Assembly (NCBI GenBank): GCA_018816735.1
Contig: JAHIVH010000008.1
Span: 62,001-126,000 of the forward strand
Direction: 5' to 3'
DNA from: Pseudomonadota bacterium
GTDB lineage: Bacteria; Desulfobacterota; Desulfobacteria; Desulfobacterales; JAHIVH01
DNA: 64,000 bases
Numbering within the stretch: position 1 is the first letter of the stretch; each line of letters starts with the position of its first letter. The notes under the pieces are model-generated. The model worked only from the letters and a program-made list of their open reading frames with translations, did not search any database and was not told the origin of the DNA. This document shows, piece by piece, positions 17,377 to 24,958 of the stretch. Position numbers and translations under genes: made by a program.

Positions 17377-18492
17377 TTAACGGGACATTCCGGCTATATG
17401 CCTGAATGCGGCTTCCATGTTTTTCTGAAAATGGTGAAGCGTGTAAAAAGATAAATATTTTTTTCTGCCAGCCTCACCCATTCTCATTCTCTCATCTGGA
17501 TGGTCTATCAACCAGGCAACTTTTTCTGCCAGGTCATGGGCGTTCTTTTTTTCAATCAGGAAGCCATTCTGTCCGTTATCGATTATTTCTGGAATGGCGC
17601 CTTCGTGAGTGGAGACAACAGGCAAACCGCAGGCCATGGCTTCCAGCAATACCAGGGGGAAACATTCGTTTAGGGTTGGAAAGACAAAAATATCTGCTTC
17701 CGACAAGGCCTGCAATTTTTCTTCTCCATATTTGGGCCCGGCTACATTTATGACATCTTCAATGCCATACTCTTTAACCAGTTTGTTAAACATATGCTGA
17801 CCCGTATTTCCGGCGGGGTTACCCACAAAATCAACCTTGAACGAATAGCCCCTGTCTTTCAAAATATGACAGGCACTTAAAACGGTAAGCGTCCCTTTGG
17901 CAACAAGCAAGTTGGATAAAAAAAGAATTTTCAGGGTCAATTTTTCCGGTGCGTGTCTGTTTTCATGACATATTTGAGGTTGTGGAATACCATTGGGGAT
18001 AAAAAAAACCTGATCCGGTTTTACAATACCATCGATATCGTTAAAAAGAAGAGGGGACAAAAGGATGACGAATTCCTTATCAAAAGCCCACTCATATATT
18101 TTCCTTACAAACGGATTACGCGTTTTTTCTTTGATGCCTTTTAAATGAAAATGAAAGACAATTTTCGCCTTATAACACTTCATCAGGAGGATATAAAAGC
18201 AGTCTCTGTAGAATGGGATATTGATGGCCACAATACTGAAGTAAACAAAATCAGGCCGGAATTTATGCAAAATGGCAAAAAGCCTAAACCAATACGTAAT
18301 AAAAGAGGCAATTTTTCCGACCCTCGGTCTGCCGATATCCTTAATGGAACGGGAATAATGCAATGGCAATATGTTCACTTCGAACTCATCATTTGATTTC
18401 AAATGATCCACAACATATTGACTCATGGTGTTTGAGCCATGAACAGGCGGCGGGAGCGTGGCAAACAGCAGAATCTTCTTTTTCATAGGCAT
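17377..18492 (-). CDS. Glycosyltransferase family 4 (GT-B fold)
   Basis: A 371-residue retaining glycosyltransferase with an N-terminal acceptor half (LFATLPPPVHGSNTMSQYV) and a C-terminal nucleotide-sugar half: ILFLSNLLVAKGTLTVLSA, FPTLNECFPLVLLEAMACGLPVV with the EX7E motif, and the ending helix. It is cytosolic and would extend a surface glycan or lipid-linked sugar. Acceptor and donor are unknown. There are no other polysaccharide genes next to it; the nearest glycan genes are near 33-37 kb. ATG at 18492 has no obvious ribosome site; a second ATG follows two codons later. Confidence 0.85.
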   Translation of the reverse strand: MPMKKKILLFATLPPPVHGSNTMSQYVVDHLKSNDEFEVNILPLHYSRSIKDIGRPRVGKIASFITYWFRLFAILHKFRPDFVYFSIVAINIPFYRDCFYILLMKCYKAKIVFHFHLKGIKEKTRNPFVRKIYEWAFDKEFVILLSPLLFNDIDGIVKPDQVFFIPNGIPQPQICHENRHAPEKLTLKILFLSNLLVAKGTLTVLSACHILKDRGYSFKVDFVGNPAGNTGQHMFNKLVKEYGIEDVINVAGPKYGEEKLQALSEADIFVFPTLNECFPLVLLEAMACGLPVVSTHEGAIPEIIDNGQNGFLIEKKNAHDLAEKVAWLIDHPDERMRMGEAGRKKYLSFYTLHHFQKNMEAAFRHIAGMSR

Positions 18493-18517
18493 TTGGGTTC
18501 AGTTCTCAAATGTTTAT

Positions 18518-18913
18518 TCAGGTCACGTTTCTATTGAGTGACCGGATTCCCGGGCATTCCTTGAAAAGTTCTTCCTTGCGATTTCTGTAATAGCTCCAGA
18601 AAGGAAACTTGCGGCATTGCTCAGGCCTTACGGGATAAATCGTGCATACCTTATCATCACCGTCATTCAGAAAAACACAATCAAATTCCTGACCCGCAAA
18701 GCGTTCATTGATGGTGAATCGATTCCCTCTTTTATGAAGGTATTTTTCAATAAACAGGACAGGGGAAATATTCAGAAAACGGCTGATTTCCGCTATATCT
18801 TTCTGATTGACCCAGATATCACCGGACTCTCCCCTGCAACAGCGTCCGGCACATGCTTTACAGGCCTCGGGATCAAATTCATAGTCAAACCCGTCTTTTC
18901 TGATTATCGTCAT
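18518..18913 (-). CDS. YkgJ-family cysteine-cluster protein
   Basis: A 131-residue protein of the zinc/iron-chelating YkgJ group (DUF/UPF0153). Cysteine clusters are CKACAGRCCRGESG near the N-terminus, FDCVFL and VCTIYPVRPEQCRKFPFW in the middle, and CPGI at the end. The start at 18913 follows GGGAAAA and removes about 42 residues of a longer frame that begins at 19039 and looks non-coding. It lies 25 bases before the start of the glycosyltransferase gene, so the two may be cotranscribed. The bound metal and role are unknown for the family. Confidence 0.8.
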   Translation of the reverse strand: MTIIRKDGFDYEFDPEACKACAGRCCRGESGDIWVNQKDIAEISRFLNISPVLFIEKYLHKRGNRFTINERFAGQEFDCVFLNDGDDKVCTIYPVRPEQCRKFPFWSYYRNRKEELFKECPGIRSLNRNVT

Positions 18914-19296
18914 TTTTCCCGCGTGTATGCCTGAAACTGGGCCACTATCTTCGGTACGTGGTTTACTTTTATTAAGTGTTAATCGGAAATGTTCCAAACT
19001 TGGACATGGACTATACTGAAGACAATCGGCTGCTGTCAATATTTTCCATGGTTATCCGGATGATTTTCGGCCACCCGGTTTGAATTGTTCAGACCGATGT
19101 TAACGTTTATACACCCCAAAAATGAAAATTCATCCGAAGTAGAAAAAAGATATTTTAAAGAATTGCCATGGTCTTTCATATACATTAATATGCCCGACGT
19201 ATCAACGAAGAGGGTGCAATCAAACATATGGGGAAGTTGAAAAAAAAGCGCAACAAGAAAATGACAATGTCATTACCCTAAAATAAGGATACGGGA
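18914..19296. other. Intergenic region between divergent YkgJ-like and EamA genes
   Basis: About 380 bases with no convincing gene. A 63-codon minus-strand frame at 19036-19227 has no homology I recognise and no ribosome site. The region must contain the two outward promoters; no clear -35/-10 pair was found. Confidence 0.35.
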
Positions 19297-20184
19297 TTGA
19301 ATCTGTTCAGTATTAAATCACGAAAACATGCGGTTGGCATGATGCTGACCGGTGCCCTGATGATCAGCTTTTCAGGCGTATATGTGAAGCTTGCCCATGT
19401 ATCATCTGAAACCGCTGGTTTTTACAGGGTAATTTTCGGCGCGATCCCGCTTTTCATTATTCTTCTTGTTAAAAGAGAACCCTTATGGAAAGGGTGGTAC
19501 ACGTGTCTTTTGGGTATCACAGGCGGAATCTTTTTTGCGATTGATCTGTTTGCCTGGCACAAAAGTATTCATTATATCGGCCCTGGCCTTGCAACCATTC
19601 TGGGTAATTTCCAGGTCTTTTTCCTGGCAGGTATTGGCATATTCGTTCTCAAGGAAAAAATAACCCCCCGTCTTCTGCTTGCCATACCGTTTGCCATCGC
19701 AGGCCTTTTTCTTGTGGTGGGTGTGGCATGGGAGAATCTTTCGTCAGCCTATAAAACCGGTATTTTTTTAGGAATCGTTACGGCCATGTGCTACACTGGC
19801 TATATTCTTTCCCTGAAAAAACTCCAGTCCATGCCAAAGCCCCTTTCTGCGGAGGCAAATCTCTTAATCATCTGCCTTTCCACTGCGACCATCTTTGCCT
19901 GCCTCATGCTGTTTCAAAAAAATGCGTTTGTGATACCGGATATTCAAAGTTTCTTGTCTCTGGCCGCCTATGGGTTTTTAAGCCAGGCATTGGGATGGAT
20001 GATCATATCCCGTGCACTTCCTCATCTCCAGACGTCTGTCACAGGGCTTCTTCTTCTCCTGCAGCCGACTTTCGCTTTTGCCTGGGATATGATCTTCTTT
20101 AGCAGGCCGACATCATTATTGGATATCACAGGGATCATGCTTACCATTTTTGCCATTTATCTGGGTTCGGCACGACAAAAGTAA
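19297..20184 (+). CDS. EamA-family (DMT superfamily) transporter
   Basis: A 295-residue inner-membrane transporter with two repeats of five helices, the EamA layout. Repeat one begins GMMLTGALMISFSGVYVKLAH and ends LKEKITPRLLLAIPFAIAGLFLVV; repeat two runs from GIFLGIVTAMCYTGYILSLK to FFSRPTSLLDITGIMLTIFAIYLGS. Such proteins move metabolites or amino acids out of or into the cell; substrate unknown. TTG at 19297 is preceded by AAGGAT at 19285-19290 with 6-base spacing, so I accept it as start; an ATG near 19339 is the alternative. It converges on the aminotransferase gene. Confidence 0.87.
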   Translation: MNLFSIKSRKHAVGMMLTGALMISFSGVYVKLAHVSSETAGFYRVIFGAIPLFIILLVKREPLWKGWYTCLLGITGGIFFAIDLFAWHKSIHYIGPGLATILGNFQVFFLAGIGIFVLKEKITPRLLLAIPFAIAGLFLVVGVAWENLSSAYKTGIFLGIVTAMCYTGYILSLKKLQSMPKPLSAEANLLIICLSTATIFACLMLFQKNAFVIPDIQSFLSLAAYGFLSQALGWMIISRALPHLQTSVTGLLLLLQPTFAFAWDMIFFSRPTSLLDITGIMLTIFAIYLGSARQK

Positions 20185-20227
20185 TCCGCCCAAAAGCATC
20201 AAAAACAGATCATTGCCTGACTGCCCG

Positions 20228-21421
20228 TCATTGCCCGGCCACAAATGCAATTGCAGCTTCAAAAATGCCCAAGCCTTCCCCTATCTCATCCAGTGTGATA
20301 TTCAATGCCGGGAATATGCGAAAAATATACCCCTGGGTCATGTTGATAAAGAGACCCGTTTTCAAACATTCTGAATACACTTTTTCAGCCATGAGCTTAT
20401 CCCTGAATTCCACAGCCACAAGAAGTCCCCGGCCTCTCACATCAGAAATGAGTTCCGGATATCTTTTTTGCAGGGTTTTCATTCGGTCGATCACATATTT
20501 GCCAACAGTTTCCACATGGTTTTCAATATCATGATCCATCAGATACTGAATCACGGAAAGTGCGGCTGCACATCCCAAAGGATTGCCACAATAGGTCCCC
20601 CCGTGATCTCCGATTTCAACCTTTTTGGAGACCGCTTCTGTCACTGCAAATGCGGCAAAGGGAAATCCCCCCCCAATGCCTTTGGCCATGGTCATAAAAT
20701 CGACTTCCATTTTATGACGATTTACGGCAAACATCGGTCCGGTTCTGCAGAATCCGGTCTGGACCTCGTCAACAATCAGGTATACACCATTTTCACGGCA
20801 CAATGCGGATACGCCTTCAAGATAACCTTCTTTGGGTATGATGACACCGCCCTCCCCCTGGATCGGCTCCAGAAGAACGGCTGCGACCTTGTCATCTATT
20901 TCCCGGGCCATGGCATCAAGATCGTTAAAGGGAACAAACCGGTAGTTGGGCATGAGCGGATTGTATTTTTCCCTGTGCTTTGACTGGCCGGTAGCTGAGG
21001 CAGTGCTGATCGTTCTTCCATGAAAGCTCTGGGTCATGGAAATCACGTCAAGACGGCCTGATATCTTCCTGGCCAGTTTGATGACCGCGTCATTCGCTTC
21101 TGCGCCGCTGTTTGCAAAAAAGACGTTGGAAAGCTTTCCGGGTAAAATTTCGGCCATTTTCTTGAGAAGGGCTGCCCGTACCGGAGAATAGACAAGCCCT
21201 GAACTCGGTGTCTGAAGAAGGGTCCGGCTTTGTTTCGATATGGCATCTGCAAGAACCGGATTGGCATGACCAATACTGGTTACACCCCATCCTGCAGTGA
21301 GATCAACATATTTTCTGCCGCTTTCATCCCATACATACACGCCCTCGCCCCGCTCAATGGCAACAGGTATTTTCTTGAAAAAAGGAATTGCATACATGTT
21401 TTCGGTTGATATTGTATCCAT
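20228..21421 (-). CDS. argD: Acetylornithine/class III aminotransferase
   Basis: A 397-residue PLP-dependent class III aminotransferase, the length and sequence style of ArgD (acetylornithine, and often succinyl-diaminopimelate, aminotransferase) of arginine and lysine synthesis. Motifs: NSGAEANDAVIKLAR for phosphate binding, YLIVDEVQTGFCRTG with the cofactor Asp, MAKGIGGGFPFAAF with the Schiff-base Lys near 250, and HGGTYCGNPLGCAAAL. AAGGA lies 8 bases before ATG 21421. No other arginine genes adjoin it. An ornithine or 4-aminobutyrate aminotransferase cannot be excluded. Confidence 0.85.
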   Translation of the reverse strand: MDTISTENMYAIPFFKKIPVAIERGEGVYVWDESGRKYVDLTAGWGVTSIGHANPVLADAISKQSRTLLQTPSSGLVYSPVRAALLKKMAEILPGKLSNVFFANSGAEANDAVIKLARKISGRLDVISMTQSFHGRTISTASATGQSKHREKYNPLMPNYRFVPFNDLDAMAREIDDKVAAVLLEPIQGEGGVIIPKEGYLEGVSALCRENGVYLIVDEVQTGFCRTGPMFAVNRHKMEVDFMTMAKGIGGGFPFAAFAVTEAVSKKVEIGDHGGTYCGNPLGCAAALSVIQYLMDHDIENHVETVGKYVIDRMKTLQKRYPELISDVRGRGLLVAVEFRDKLMAEKVYSECLKTGLFINMTQGYIFRIFPALNITLDEIGEGLGIFEAAIAFVAGQ

Positions 21422-21606
21422 CAGATGTTCCTTCTCATTTTTATTGAAATCTGTTAAGTTCTGTTATGAATCGTTACTTGACAATCCTGGTTTACTGATA
21501 ATTTTATGATACCATTCGGCATTTGGTCAACCCCTGATTGTCTGAACAAACACCAGGTTATATGCCATAGGTTCATTCACTTGAAAAGAAATTAAAAGGA
21601 ACAAAA

Positions 21607-21993
21607 ATGAAAATCGCATTTCCGGCACAAGAGAATTTAGGATTGAAAAGCCCTGTTTTTAACCATTTCGGGTCCGCACCTGTCTTTATCGTTGTGGATT
21701 CTGAAACGCAAGAGCTCAATATCATTAACAATCAGGACCTTAACCATCAGCATGGCAATTGTCAGCCCCTGGTTGCGCTGGGCGGTACAAAAGTGGATGC
21801 CATTGTTGTCGGCGGCATTGGTGGCGGTGCCCTGAAAAAACTGATGAATGAAGGCATGACCGTTTTTCGTGCGACTGAAGGCACTGTATATGAGAATATG
21901 ACACTTTTCAAAACCGGAAAGCTACAAAAATTCACCATGGACCAAACATGCATGGGCCACGGGCATGGCATCATGGGAGGGTGCAGCCATTAA
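21607..21993 (+). CDS. NifX/dinitrogenase cofactor-biosynthesis family protein
   Basis: A 128-residue protein of the small NifB/NifX-like family common in anaerobes. It begins KIAFPAQENLGLKSPVFNHFG, has the VDAIVVGGIGGGALKKLMNEGM core and ends in a metal-binding tail (TCMGHGHGIMGGCSH). Members bind Fe-S or molybdenum-containing clusters; outside nitrogen fixation the role is unclear. There is an AAAAGGAAC site before ATG 21607. No nif genes are near. It is followed by the FmdB-like gene 61 bases later, probably in one transcript. Confidence 0.85.
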   Translation: MKIAFPAQENLGLKSPVFNHFGSAPVFIVVDSETQELNIINNQDLNHQHGNCQPLVALGGTKVDAIVVGGIGGGALKKLMNEGMTVFRATEGTVYENMTLFKTGKLQKFTMDQTCMGHGHGIMGGCSH

Positions 21994-22054
21994 AACAAGT
22001 CCATTGACTGAATTCAAATTCATCCTAATTATTTAAATAAAAACGGAGGATAAC

Positions 22055-22249
22055 ATGCCTATTTTTGAATACACATGTGATCATTGCGGTCATCAGTTTG
22101 AAAAACTGGTATTCAAGAGTGATGAAGATCAGGTTTCGTGCCCGAAATGCAACCAAAAGAAAACCAAAAAAGTGATCAGTGCGACCCGTATGATAACCGG
22201 TTCCGGTAAAGGCTGCGGCGATGGTGCGGCCAAAGGTGGTTTTTCCTGA
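22055..22249 (+). CDS. FmdB-family zinc ribbon protein
   Basis: A 64-residue zinc ribbon: MPIFEYTCDHCGHQFEKL with the first CxxC, then VSCPKCNQKKTKKVIS with the second, and a glycine-rich tail. This is the FmdB putative regulatory family, widespread and of uncertain function. An excellent GGAGG site precedes the ATG. It lies between the NifX-like gene and the unrecognised 149-residue gene, all on the plus strand with short gaps. Confidence 0.87.
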   Translation: MPIFEYTCDHCGHQFEKLVFKSDEDQVSCPKCNQKKTKKVISATRMITGSGKGCGDGAAKGGFS

Positions 22250-22297
22250 GCGTCTTAGCATTTATTTGGCGGTCTGCCATAAAACCAAGGTTAACTT

Positions 22298-22747
22298 ATG
22301 CTGATTTATAACGATACATTTGCCTGGGACGGATTTGGAGGCAAGCTTAAACTAGCGAGTGGTGAATGCTGGCTCCGGATTATCGATCGGAGAAAGGCGT
22401 CTGCCGAAGGTGAAGGTGTGACTTTTGTCAGGCCCTACATCATCATTGTATCAGATAAATCTGGCAAAAAAATGTCTGTAAAAAGCTGTGCCGGTCATAT
22501 TGCCACACTTGTCACGGAAAAATTCAATATTGCCCCCAACCGGATGTATTATATCGAATATTATGACAAAATTGAATATGGCCAGAACCCCAGGAAAACC
22601 ATTCCGGAAAAATTTGAATCTGTCGAATTCGACTGGCATGACAGCAAGGCCATTAACCCGAGATGGCGATCTGTCAATCAATCGATTATCGATATGATCA
22701 AATCCGCTCTCAAAGCAACGCCACCACTCCCGGTATCTGATTATTGA
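22298..22747 (+). CDS. Uncharacterised 149-residue protein
   Basis: I do not recognise this protein. It is soluble, with no signal or membrane segment, and rich in Trp/Tyr/aromatic beta-like segments (DTFAWDGFGGKLKL, CWLRIIDRR, MYYIEYYDKIEYG, VEFDWHDSKAINPRWRSV). There are only two cysteines and no known catalytic motif. It lies 48 bases downstream of the FmdB-like gene and ahead of the strong promoter of the acyl-CoA dehydrogenase. Codon use is like its neighbours, which supports a real gene. Confidence 0.7.
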   Translation: MLIYNDTFAWDGFGGKLKLASGECWLRIIDRRKASAEGEGVTFVRPYIIIVSDKSGKKMSVKSCAGHIATLVTEKFNIAPNRMYYIEYYDKIEYGQNPRKTIPEKFESVEFDWHDSKAINPRWRSVNQSIIDMIKSALKATPPLPVSDY

Positions 22748-22832
22748 TCAGACCGCCTGTGATGTGCAAAACCATTTTTGCCATCAGCCAAAATACAGAT
22801 AACCCACTATAATTACTGATATTATGTTTATG

Positions 22833-22861
22833 TTGACAAATCAATGATATCATTATAATGT
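22833..22861 (+). promoter_or_regulatory. Promoter with internal palindrome upstream of the acyl-CoA dehydrogenase
   Basis: Consensus TTGACA at 22833-22838; TATAAT at 22854-22859 gives a 15-base spacer, or TAATGT at 22856-22861 gives 17. The perfect palindrome AATGATATCATT at 22843-22854 fills the spacer, where a bound repressor would block RNA polymerase. The start codon is about 70 bases downstream. Regulation by a fatty-acid-responsive repressor is a guess from the target gene. Confidence 0.55.
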
Positions 22862-22930
22862 TCTCGTTTTGTTTATTTTTAACTAATTTTCAAATGAAAA
22901 AAATTTGAGACAAGGAGCATAGGTAAAATC

Positions 22931-24745
22931 ATGGCACAAGAATTAGCTGACAGACGCGACCTGGATTTCGTAATCTGGGAACAATTGAATGGCGAAGAGC
23001 ACCTCAAACACCCATTATTCAAGGAATTCAACAGAAAAACCTGTGATATGATCATTAATGAGGCAAGAAGCCTGGCCATCAAAGAAGTTCTCCCCACACT
23101 CGCAGAAGGTGACACCATTGGCGTTCATTATGAAAACAACACGGTTAAACTTCCTGAGTGTTTTAAACGCCCCTTTGAACTGATGAAAGAAGGCGAATGG
23201 GGCAATCTTCAGGTACCTTCTGAAATGCATGGCCAAGGCGCGCCACCATTTGTCGCCACTGCTGCTATCGAGTATTTCATGGCTGCGAACTGGGCTCTGT
23301 TCTCATACCTTGCAATGGGATGCTCTACAGCCGGTATGATTCAACACTTCGGCACGCAAGAACAGATCGATCAATATGTTCCCAAACTGGTTTCGGCAGA
23401 TTGGGGCGGCACCATGCTCCTGACCGAACCTCAGGCAGGAACGGATGTGGGTGCAATTGAAACAATAGCCACCCAAAATGATGATGGGACATATAATATT
23501 ACCGGCAACAAAATATTCATCACAAATGGTGAGCATGATCTGGCAGATAATATTATTCATCCCGTACTTGCCCGAATCGAAGGGTCTCCTGCCGGCACCA
23601 AAGGTATTTCCATTTTTATCGTTCCCAAATTTATGATCAATGATGATGGCAGCCTGGGGGAGAGAAATGACATTCTCTGCACAGGCACGGAAGAAAAAAT
23701 GGGTATTCACGGCAGTGCCACCTGCAGCATGACCATGGGGTCAAAAGGGAAATGTACCGGTTTTCTTCTTGGCGAAGTCAACAAAGGCATGAAAATCATG
23801 TTCAACATGATGAATGAAGCGAGAATGGCGACCGGCCTTCAGGCCCTTTCCTATGCCTCTGCCTCCTATCTTCTGGCAGTCAATTACGCCCGTGAAAGAT
23901 TACAGGGCCGGGATATCGAAAACTTCTTCGATGCCGCAGCCCCGTCTGTTCCCATTATCAAGCATCCTGACGTCAGACGCAACCTTCTCTGGATGAAATC
24001 CTATCTGGATGGCATGAGAAGCTTTTTCTATTATGCAACCATCGTCGGTACAAGAAGCATCACCGCTGACACCGAAGAAGAGCGGAAAAAATGGACAGAT
24101 ATGTTTGAACTCCTGACGCCTCTTGCCAAAGACTATCTTGCGAATCATGGGCATGACATCTGCGTCCAGTCCCAGCAGGTTCATGGTGGCGTGGGCTACT
24201 GCAAAGATTTTCTGCCTGAACAATATACCCGGGACATTAAAATCACCTCTATCTTTGAAGGGTGCAGCGGTGTCCAGGCCATGGACCTTCTTGCACGGAA
24301 AATGCCCATGGACAAAGGAAAGGTATTCATGATCTTTCTGGGTGAGATCACGGATATCATCAATCAGGCAAAAGAAATTGAAAGCCTTAAAGATATTGCC
24401 GCCAAAACTGAAAACCTGGTCAAACGCCTGGGAGAAGTTGCCATGCACCTGGGTAATAAAGCCATGGCCGGCGAAATCAAACTGGCGTTTGCCTATTCCC
24501 ACCCGTATCTTGAGGTCATGGGTGACACAATCATGGCATGGATGCTCCTCTGGCGTGCCGTTGTAGCCGCCCCAAAAATTGAAGGCGCAAAGAAAAAAGA
24601 CCAGGCATTTTATCAGGGCCAGGTCAAAACCGCTGAATTCTTTATCAACGTGGTTGTGCCAGCCACCATTGGCAAAATAGAAGGTATTCTTGCCATGCAC
24701 CCGGCAGCCATCGATATCCCGGATGACGGTTTTGGCGGCATCTGA
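22931..24745 (+). CDS. Acyl-CoA dehydrogenase, long DmdC-like type
   Basis: A 604-residue acyl-CoA dehydrogenase, about 200 longer than the basic family, matching the group with an extra N-terminal helix set and a C-terminal domain (3-methylmercaptopropionyl-CoA dehydrogenase, DmdC-like). FAD-domain motifs: TMLLTEPQAGTDVGA, KIFITNGEHD, and the C-terminal VHGGVGYCKDFLPEQYTRD followed by ITSIFEGCSGVQAMDL, where Glu in FEG is the catalytic base. It should pass electrons to the EtfAB pair at 57.7-59.4 kb. Chain length preference is unknown. It is monocistronic, with its own promoter and a strong terminator, suggesting high expression. AAGGAGCAT lies upstream of the ATG. Confidence 0.9.
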   Translation: MAQELADRRDLDFVIWEQLNGEEHLKHPLFKEFNRKTCDMIINEARSLAIKEVLPTLAEGDTIGVHYENNTVKLPECFKRPFELMKEGEWGNLQVPSEMHGQGAPPFVATAAIEYFMAANWALFSYLAMGCSTAGMIQHFGTQEQIDQYVPKLVSADWGGTMLLTEPQAGTDVGAIETIATQNDDGTYNITGNKIFITNGEHDLADNIIHPVLARIEGSPAGTKGISIFIVPKFMINDDGSLGERNDILCTGTEEKMGIHGSATCSMTMGSKGKCTGFLLGEVNKGMKIMFNMMNEARMATGLQALSYASASYLLAVNYARERLQGRDIENFFDAAAPSVPIIKHPDVRRNLLWMKSYLDGMRSFFYYATIVGTRSITADTEEERKKWTDMFELLTPLAKDYLANHGHDICVQSQQVHGGVGYCKDFLPEQYTRDIKITSIFEGCSGVQAMDLLARKMPMDKGKVFMIFLGEITDIINQAKEIESLKDIAAKTENLVKRLGEVAMHLGNKAMAGEIKLAFAYSHPYLEVMGDTIMAWMLLWRAVVAAPKIEGAKKKDQAFYQGQVKTAEFFINVVVPATIGKIEGILAMHPAAIDIPDDGFGGI

Positions 24746-24788
24746 TCGCAATAAATTGTAACAAAAGATAACAACAAAACACAATACG

Positions 24789-24827
24789 GGCCGGTTCCTA
24801 AGTCTCTTTACAGGAACCGGCCTTTTT
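24789..24827 (+). terminator. Rho-independent terminator after the acyl-CoA dehydrogenase
   Basis: GGCCGGTTCCT (24789-24799) pairs perfectly with AGGAACCGGCC (24812-24822) around a 12-base loop and is followed by TTTTTCTT. An 11-bp GC-rich stem with a U tract is a textbook intrinsic terminator. Confidence 0.93.
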
Positions 24828-24958
24828 CTTCCCCTTGCCGCTTACGATTGTGCCAGCCTGTTTGATTACCAAAATGTAATCTTGCCATCATGTTCTGATC
24901 ATTTTCCTGTGATAATTATTATGGGTTATAACTGATACATGTGTGGAGAAAAATTTTA

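Noticed and set aside
19036-19227. 63-residue minus-strand frame upstream of the YkgJ-like gene
   Set aside because: No ribosome site, no recognisable pattern and unlike neighbouring codon use.
20468-20983. 171-residue antisense frame across argD
   Set aside because: Shadow of a well-supported aminotransferase gene; no family match.
23900-24784. 294-residue antisense reading frame
   Set aside because: It lies wholly across the acyl-CoA dehydrogenase gene on the other strand, whose family match is clear; composition is that of a shadow frame.
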